NCBI GenBank assembly: GCA_946481025.1
Contig: CAMLNA010000111.1
Coordinates: forward strand, 1-15,024
Length of the DNA stretch: 15,024 bases
Source of the DNA: an uncultured Rivibacter sp.
GTDB lineage: Bacteria; Pseudomonadota; Gammaproteobacteria; Burkholderiales; Burkholderiaceae
Reading direction: 5' to 3'
A model generated the notes under the pieces. It was given only the letters and a program-made list of their open reading frames with translations. It ran no database searches and was not told where the DNA came from. Made by a program: the position numbers and the translations under genes. This document shows, one piece after another, positions 7,530 through 15,024 of the stretch (position 1 is the first letter of the stretch; the number at the start of each line of letters is the position of its first letter).

Positions 7530-8627
7530 TCAGCGCGGGCGCCACGGCAGCGTGAGCACCGCCTCGCATCCGGGGCGGGCATCGTGCAGCTGCAGGCCGG
7601 CTGCATCGCCATACAGCAGGCGCAAGCGCTCGCGCAGGTTGGCCAGGCCGGTACCGCTGCCGCTCGCGCGCGCCATGCCCGGCCGCGCGACCGGGCCACT
7701 GCCGTTGTCGCGCACCGTCACCAGCAAATGTTCCCCGGCCTGCCGGGCGGCGACGTGCAGCAAAAGCGCCTCGCCGTCCTCCGGCAGGCCGTGCTTGACG
7801 GCGTTTTCGGCCAGGCACAGCAGCGCCCCCGGCGGCAGCCCAAACCCTGCCAGCGGCTCGGGCACGTCGGCCACCAGCTGCATCGGCCGGTCCATGCGCT
7901 CGCGCAGCAGGTCGAGGTAGGCCTGCACCAGCGCCAGCTCGTCGCGCAGCGGCAGGCGGTCGGCCCGAAAACTCGGCAGCACCAGCTTGAAGTAGCGGAT
8001 CAGGTGATCGAGCATCTGCAGTGCCCGTGCGCTGTCGGTGCGCACCAGCTGGCGCAGGTTGGCCAGCGTGTTGTAGATGAAGTGCGGCTCGACCTGGGCC
8101 TGCAGGAGCTGCAGGTGGGCCAGCGTGCGCTCGTGCTGCAGCTGCTGGTGCTGCACGCGCGCAGCGCGTTCGGCTTCCCAGGCGGCGCGCTCGCGCTGGC
8201 GGGCACGCTCCAGGAGCCACAGCCCGGCGGCGATCAATGCGCCCAGCACCGGCGCGCCGACCACGCCGCGCTCGACCACCGGCCTTGCGAACACGTACTC
8301 GACCGGCCGGCCGTACAGCGTGGCCATGGCCAGCACCGTGGCCACCAGGGCCGCCCAGGTGGCCAGCGCCGCACCGGGCAGCAGGACCCACAGCGGCGCG
8401 CGCCGCCGCAGCAGCCACAGGGCCGCGGCACCGCCGCCCAGCAGCATGGCCAGCACGGCCGGCAGCACCTGGAACACCGCGACACGCGGGTTGCGCGTGG
8501 CCAGCGCCACCACCAGGGCCGCCAGGCCCAGCGCCAGCGGCGCCAGCACCACGGCGTAGCCCTCCAGCGCGCGCGGGGCGGCGACGGAGGCGCTGTTTTC
8601 GGCAGGGGACGGCTCAGGCGTAGACAA
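7530..8627 (-). CDS. LytS/YehU-type sensor histidine kinase
   Basis: A 365-residue membrane kinase. About four TM helices lie at 26-44, 51-73, 80-103 and 122-139, with very short loops and no sizeable periplasmic domain, so any signal is probably sensed in the membrane. A cytoplasmic coiled coil (140-175) leads to the His_kinase domain with the family motif QVEPHFIYNTLANL (phosphoacceptor His182). The ATPase domain has an N-box ENAVKHG (274-280), DNGSG (307-311) and GSGTGLANLRERL (323-335). This motif set is typical of kinases paired with LytTR regulators, such as the next gene. The start is uncertain. The only codon near the expected end is TTG at 8627, overlapping the end of the glycosidase-like gene by 14 bases. 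Tandem GTG codons at 8552 and 8549 are alternatives that would begin at TM1. Confidence 0.92.
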   Translation of the reverse strand: MSTPEPSPAENSASVAAPRALEGYAVVLAPLALGLAALVVALATRNPRVAVFQVLPAVLAMLLGGGAAALWLLRRRAPLWVLLPGAALATWAALVATVLAMATLYGRPVEYVFARPVVERGVVGAPVLGALIAAGLWLLERARQRERAAWEAERAARVQHQQLQHERTLAHLQLLQAQVEPHFIYNTLANLRQLVRTDSARALQMLDHLIRYFKLVLPSFRADRLPLRDELALVQAYLDLLRERMDRPMQLVADVPEPLAGFGLPPGALLCLAENAVKHGLPEDGEALLLHVAARQAGEHLLVTVRDNGSGPVARPGMARASGSGTGLANLRERLRLLYGDAAGLQLHDARPGCEAVLTLPWRPR

Positions 8628-10131
8628 CTCGCAGCGACAGGACTTGCTGGTTCACGGGGAAGGACCGGGCGGTGGCATGCACGTCGATCACGTTCGGCCC
8701 GCCCGGCCGGTAGTGTGCCGAAATGTCGATGTCGAAAGCCGAGCGGTTCTGTTCGAGCTGCCAGTGGCCGTTGACCTTGACCAGCAGGTTGCCCAGGGTC
8801 GCGAAGGCCACCTGCAGGCGCACCTCGGTGGCCGACTGCGGGCCGGTGCCCTGCCAGCGCAGGAACTCGAAGCGATCGCCTTCGGTAAAGGAAAGGCTCA
8901 CTGCCTCGCTGCCCGAGGCCAGCCTGTCGGCAAGGTTGCGGCCATCCACGGCGGCGGTGTTGTACGGGCGGTGAAAGGGGTCGGCCTCGGCCCTTGCGAT
9001 GGCCGCTCGCACGATCGGCGCCGCCGGCTTCTCGCGGCCTTCGGCGGTGACGAGCCCGAAGTGGCGGTCGTCCAGGTCATCGGCCTTCGGGTTGTCGGTG
9101 ATCGACCAGATGTGGAAGCCCCGCAGCCGGTTGCGGAACACGCCGCTGGGCTGGTTGGCCGCCAGCAGCTTGGGGAAGAGGTCGGCGTAGTAGCCGGCCT
9201 GCTCGGCTTCGGTGCCCTTGTACTTGCGCGGGTCCAGCGGCACGCCGGGGGCGCCGTCGGCCGCGGTGCAGAAGCCGTTCTCGGTGACCACCACCTCGCG
9301 GTCGCCGGCGAATTCGTCGATCCAGAAGCGAATGATCTCCAGCGTGCGGTTGGCGTCGGTGAGCGGACGCGTCACGTCGCGGTGGTAGGTGTCCAGCGCG
9401 AGGTAGTCGGAGGCGGCCACCACCTCGCGCAGCCAGGGGTTGTGCGCGCCGCCCTTGGCGATGGGGCTGTCGGCGAGGAAGGGGTCGCCGTTGAAGATGG
9501 GCTGCAGCGCCAGCAGCGCCGACTTGCCGAGCTCCGCAGCCGCCTCGCGCGCCGCCGCGGCGGCTTCGAGGTACCAGGCCGCCCACTCCTGCGCCCGCGG
9601 CTCGCTGCCCGGCTGCTGCAGCCGGTAGTTCGAGACGATCTCGTAGTCGATGGTGAGCACCGCGGAGCCGAAGTTGCCCAGCAGCCATTGCACGTAGGCG
9701 CGCACGAAGTTGCGGGCGGCCTCGCGCGTGGTGGCGTCGGTGATGTCGTCGGCGTAGTGGGCCGGGACCTTGAAGCTCACGTTCACCGCGCCGAGGATGG
9801 TCTCGCCATGCAGGTGCGTGTCGCCATAGCGGGCCGGATCGGGCCAGGTGTAGAGCCCCGGGCGCTGCTCGATGGCGGCCCAGCCGTCGAAGCTCACCCG
9901 CGCGCTCGGGCGCCGGCCCACGGCCGCCAGTGTGGCCGCCTGCTGGGTATAGACCTCCCAGAAGCCCCAGCGCAGGCCGGTGGGGTTGGGCCCGGCCACG
10001 TGCTTCACGACGCTCGTACCCGAGCCCGGACGGGCGTCGTCGTCCACCACTGCGCCATCGCTTTCGTCGCTGCCGCCGCAGCCGCTCAGCGCGGCTGCGG
10101 CGGCCCACAGCGAGAAGCTCCTTCGGTCCAT
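8614..10131 (-). CDS. Tat-type lipoprotein with clan GH-A-like glycoside hydrolase barrel
   Basis: 505 residues. The N-terminus MDRRSFSLWAAAAALSGCGG combines a twin-arginine motif (RRSF) with a lipobox LSGC (Cys18), so the protein is probably exported folded and lipid-anchored. Residues 50-380 look like a TIM-barrel glycoside hydrolase: RWGFWEVY, the RPGLYTWPDP segment seen in exo/endo-glycosidases, ETILGAVNVSF, TIDYEIVSNY with Glu164, YLALDTYHRD, REVVVTENGF with Glu284 in a strand-7-like nucleophile context, and RGFHIWSITDNP. Glu164 and Glu284 are candidate catalytic residues, but Glu164 is preceded by Tyr, not the usual clan GH-A Asn. Residues 395-505 form a separate beta-rich domain. No GH family can be assigned by eye, nor a substrate. 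ATG 10131 is fixed by a strong ribosome binding site. It is the first gene of a cluster with the sensor kinase and LytTR regulator. Confidence 0.8.
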   Translation of the reverse strand: MDRRSFSLWAAAAALSGCGGSDESDGAVVDDDARPGSGTSVVKHVAGPNPTGLRWGFWEVYTQQAATLAAVGRRPSARVSFDGWAAIEQRPGLYTWPDPARYGDTHLHGETILGAVNVSFKVPAHYADDITDATTREAARNFVRAYVQWLLGNFGSAVLTIDYEIVSNYRLQQPGSEPRAQEWAAWYLEAAAAAREAAAELGKSALLALQPIFNGDPFLADSPIAKGGAHNPWLREVVAASDYLALDTYHRDVTRPLTDANRTLEIIRFWIDEFAGDREVVVTENGFCTAADGAPGVPLDPRKYKGTEAEQAGYYADLFPKLLAANQPSGVFRNRLRGFHIWSITDNPKADDLDDRHFGLVTAEGREKPAAPIVRAAIARAEADPFHRPYNTAAVDGRNLADRLASGSEAVSLSFTEGDRFEFLRWQGTGPQSATEVRLQVAFATLGNLLVKVNGHWQLEQNRSAFDIDISAHYRPGGPNVIDVHATARSFPVNQQVLSLRVVYA

Positions 10132-10132
10132 G

Positions 10133-10142
10133 CCTTTCCTCC
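10133..10142 (-). promoter_or_regulatory. Ribosome binding site deciding the start of the glycosidase-like gene
   Basis: GGAGGAAAGG on the minus strand, with GGAGG six bases before the ATG codon that begins at 10131. It rules against the longer open frame beginning at 10272, whose extra 47 residues look like translated intergenic DNA. Confidence 0.75.
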
Positions 10143-10213
10143 GGTGTTCTTGTGCCGGCGCGCATGCTGCGCAGCCGCCGCCGCCGTGGGAAGCGCCAGC
10201 CCGGCGAAGGGTC

Positions 10214-10242
10214 GATATCGCCCCTCGGGCTGCATGAAACAA
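10214..10242 (-). promoter_or_regulatory. Candidate promoter for the glycosidase/kinase/regulator cluster
   Basis: TTGTTT (10237-10242) and GATATC (10214-10219) on the minus strand are separated by exactly 17 bases, in the 149-base gap before the glycosidase-like gene. Each hexamer matches only half of the sigma70 consensus. The predicted leader would be about 75 bases. Confidence 0.3.
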
Positions 10243-10260
10243 GGGTTGGACGGCGACGGC

Positions 10261-10278
10261 GCCGCCGATCACGGCGGC
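10261..10278 (-). terminator. GC-rich hairpin after the hybrid kinase gene
   Basis: Two bases beyond the stop codon of the hybrid sensor kinase is a perfect 7-bp stem (GCCGCCG/CGGCGGC) with a four-base loop. There is no immediate U-run, so it is a weak terminator candidate or a 3' mRNA-stabilising hairpin. Read-through into the glycosidase-like gene is possible. Confidence 0.35.
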
Positions 10279-10280
10279 CG

Positions 10281-13684
<3,404 letters not shown>

Positions 13685-13688
<4 letters not shown>

Positions 13689-13798
13689 ATCCGCGGACCC
13701 GGGTTGGCCACGGGCTTGGCGGTCTGCGCCACGGCTTCGGGTGGGGCCGGCGACACGGCGGTGATGGCCAGGTGGATCCTTTTCATCGCGTACTGCAT
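13685..13798 (-). CDS. Possible 37-codon leader ORF coupled to the hybrid kinase
   Basis: On the minus strand an ATG at 13798 opens 37 codons ([20 protein letters not shown] at the start, ending GPRM). The TGA stop overlaps the GTG start of the hybrid kinase as GTGA. A second in-frame ATG at 13786 would give 33 codons beginning MKRIHLAIT. The composition is not strongly coding-like (Pro/Ala-rich), and no clear Shine-Dalgarno precedes either ATG. It could be a translationally coupled small protein, a regulatory leader, or chance. No homologous family is recognised. Confidence 0.3.
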
Positions 13799-13940
13799 GT
13801 CGCTTCGGCGCTGCGGACTTGGGGCGGCCGCCCTGAACCGGTTCCGGGCGGCCTCGCGAAATCTGATGATGTCAGCGATGGCGCCGCCGTCACCCTATGG
13901 AAACCCGCACATCGCCGCCCGGCGGCGCCCGCGGACCGGA
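13799..13940. other. Intergenic region between LysR gene and the small leader ORF
   Basis: No supported gene. Just past the LysR stop (minus strand) there is a perfect 6-bp stem, CGCCGC/GCGGCG (13913-13918 with 13922-13927, three-base loop), without a U-run. It may be a weak terminator. A promoter for the hybrid kinase must lie in or near this segment, but no convincing -35/-10 pair was found. Confidence 0.4.
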
Positions 13941-14849
13941 TCAGCCCAGGCCGTGCTGCTCGCGGTAGGTGCGGGCCTCGCCTTCGATCCAGCCGCGAAA
14001 CGCGATGAGGGCCGCGTCGTCGGCCTTGCGTTCCGGATAGATGAGGTAGTAGGCGCGGTCGCTGCGCAGCTCGAGGTCGAGCAGCTGGCGCAAGGCGCCG
14101 CTCGCGAGTTCGGCTTCCACCAGGAAACGCGGCACCAGCGCGACGCCCAGGCCGTGCACGGCCGCCTCGCTCACCATGGAGAAGAGCTCCATGCGTGAGC
14201 CCGCCAGGTCCTGCTGCACCTCGACGCCTGCCGCCTCGAACCACTGCCGCCACAGGTAGGGCCGGGTGCCGACCTGCAGCAGCGGATAGCGCGCGAGCTC
14301 GGCAGGTTTGAGTCGCCGCTTCGGCACAAGCGCAGGGCTCGCCACCACGATGAGGTTCTCGTGCATCAGGAAGCTGGCCTCGGTGCCGGGCCAGCCGGCT
14401 TCGCCCGCATACAGCGCCGCGTCGAGCACGGTGTCCTCGAACAGGAAGGGCCGCGTGCGAGGCGTGAAATGCAGCGTGATGCCCGGGTGGGTGCGCCGGA
14501 AGCCCGGCACGCGCGGCAGCAGCCACTTGGTGGCGAAGGTGGGGAGCACCCCCAGCTCCAGCGCGCCCGCTGCCCCGCCCTTGGCCATGAGCTCGAGCGT
14601 GTCGCGCTCCACCTCGTCGAGCCGCGCCCGGACGTTGTGGCTGTAGCTCGCACCGGCTGCGGTGAGCAGCACGCCGCGGCGCGTGCGCTTGAAGAGCTTC
14701 ACGCCGACGAAGGCCTCGAGCGTGGCGACCTGCCGGCACACCGCGCTTTGCGTGAGAGCCAGCTCGTCCGCCGCTCGGGTGAAGCTCTGGTGCCGCGCGG
14801 CGGCCTCGAAGGCGGCCAGCGCGGTGGTGGAGGGGATCTTGCGGCGCAT
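13941..14849 (-). CDS. LysR-family regulator (GcvA-like), probable regulator of gcdH
   Basis: 302 residues, the normal LysR size. The N-terminal winged helix-turn-helix (about 5-64) reads LAAFEAAARHQSFTRAADEL followed by LTQSAVCRQVATLEAFVGVKLFKR, the GcvA-subgroup form. Residues about 90-297 are the periplasmic-binding-protein-like effector domain. ATG 14849 is chosen because it starts just before the conserved MRRKIPSTTALAAFEAA; the open frame continues 42 codons upstream into the divergent gene's leader and would overlap its promoter. It is divergent from gcdH with 106 bases between starts. That is the classical layout in which a LysR protein represses itself and activates its neighbour with a pathway intermediate as inducer. 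Glutarate or glutaryl-CoA would be the logical effector, by analogy to GcdR of pseudomonads; this is an inference from context. Confidence 0.9.
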   Translation of the reverse strand: MRRKIPSTTALAAFEAAARHQSFTRAADELALTQSAVCRQVATLEAFVGVKLFKRTRRGVLLTAAGASYSHNVRARLDEVERDTLELMAKGGAAGALELGVLPTFATKWLLPRVPGFRRTHPGITLHFTPRTRPFLFEDTVLDAALYAGEAGWPGTEASFLMHENLIVVASPALVPKRRLKPAELARYPLLQVGTRPYLWRQWFEAAGVEVQQDLAGSRMELFSMVSEAAVHGLGVALVPRFLVEAELASGALRQLLDLELRSDRAYYLIYPERKADDAALIAFRGWIEGEARTYREQHGLG

Positions 14850-14955
14850 GGGATTTTCAGGTTCGAAGTGCAGTTTACGCACAGGTCGGTGCCGACAAAG
14901 CGTTTGCTTCAAGAGAAGGAGGCCCCTAGATTTCATGCCCCGACAGGAGACACCC
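14850..14955. promoter_or_regulatory. Divergent LysR/gcdH promoter region with dyad
   Basis: Rightward: TTGCTT (14904-14909), a 17-base spacer and TAGATT (14927-14932) form a good sigma70-type promoter about 24 bases before the gcdH ATG. Leftward: TAAACT (complement of 14872-14877), with TTTGTC or TTGTCG about 15-16 bases upstream, is a weaker candidate for the LysR gene. A perfect dyad GTCGG-TG-CCGAC (14885-14896) lies between them. It falls just upstream of the gcdH -35 and inside the LysR promoter spacer, where a LysR-type activator and autorepressor would be expected to bind. Confidence 0.5.
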
Positions 14956-15024
14956 ATGACGTCTGCGCACACCAAGGCAAGCTTCCACTGGCAAGACCCG
15001 CTGCTGCTCGACGCGCAGCTCAGC
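14956..15024 (+). CDS. gcdH: Glutaryl-CoA dehydrogenase (N-terminus only; continues beyond window)
   Basis: Only 23 codons are inside the window. The segment KASFHWQDPLLLDAQLS is very like the conserved N-terminus of proteobacterial glutaryl-CoA dehydrogenases, whose mature enzyme is an acyl-CoA dehydrogenase-fold flavoprotein that oxidises and decarboxylates glutaryl-CoA to crotonyl-CoA in lysine, tryptophan and glutarate breakdown. ATG 14956 is supported by AGGAGA (14945-14950), five bases upstream. The divergent LysR gene is consistent with the known gcdH neighbourhood. The call rests on a short segment remembered from the family, so another acyl-CoA dehydrogenase is possible. Confidence 0.75.
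   Translation, partial: MTSAHTKASFHWQDPLLLDAQLS

Noticed and set aside
7320..8774. A 484-codon plus-strand frame antisense to the LytS-type kinase
   Set aside because: Gln/Arg/His-rich shadow of a kinase whose motifs are all intact on the other strand.
14850..14975. Longer LysR protein starting at 14975
   Set aside because: It would begin inside the gcdH coding region and include its promoter. LysR proteins normally start just before the MRRKIPSTTALAAF-like helix.

Overview
The window is GC-rich, densely coded and organised like a betaproteobacterial chromosome. Order Burkholderiales is the best guess, probably near Comamonadaceae or Rhizobacter/Piscinibacter relatives. The guess rests on the style of MnmA, on the divergent LysR/glutaryl-CoA dehydrogenase pair, and on very GC-rich third codon positions that leave many long spurious antisense frames. 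No rRNA, tRNA, CRISPR array, insertion sequence or phage gene was seen. No gene-free stretch exceeds 300 bases.

Left part (1-6714). The 3' portion of mnmA (tRNA U34 2-thiolation) converges on a CAP/SCP-domain lipoprotein gene on the minus strand. Divergent from that gene runs an ABC export operon: a MacA/HlyD-type membrane fusion protein, a MacB/LolD-type ATPase, and two FtsX-type permeases. A type II toxin-antitoxin pair (PF09720-like antitoxin, RelE/ParE-like toxin) sits between the two permease genes. It has clearly lower GC than its surroundings, and a 7-base direct repeat (GCGTAGA) lies at the stop codon of permease 1 and just before permease 2. This suggests a later insertion into an originally compact operon.

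Middle part (6782-13798, minus strand). In order of transcription there is a possible 37-codon leader ORF, a 1135-residue hybrid sensor kinase (signal peptide, TPR-like sensor, one TM helix, HisKA, HATPase, two receiver domains, Hpt), a secreted Tat-type lipoprotein resembling a clan GH-A glycoside hydrolase, a LytS/YehU-type sensor kinase, and a LytTR response regulator. The last three are close-packed: the kinase start overlaps the end of the glycosidase-like gene, and the regulator follows 22 bases after the kinase. Two sensory systems and one probable envelope or polysaccharide-acting enzyme are therefore co-oriented. This is the least conventional part of the window.

Right end (13941-15024). 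A GcvA-type LysR regulator diverges from the first 23 codons of glutaryl-CoA dehydrogenase (gcdH; lysine, tryptophan and glutarate catabolism). The shared promoter region holds a good sigma70-like promoter for gcdH and a short perfect dyad that may bind the regulator.
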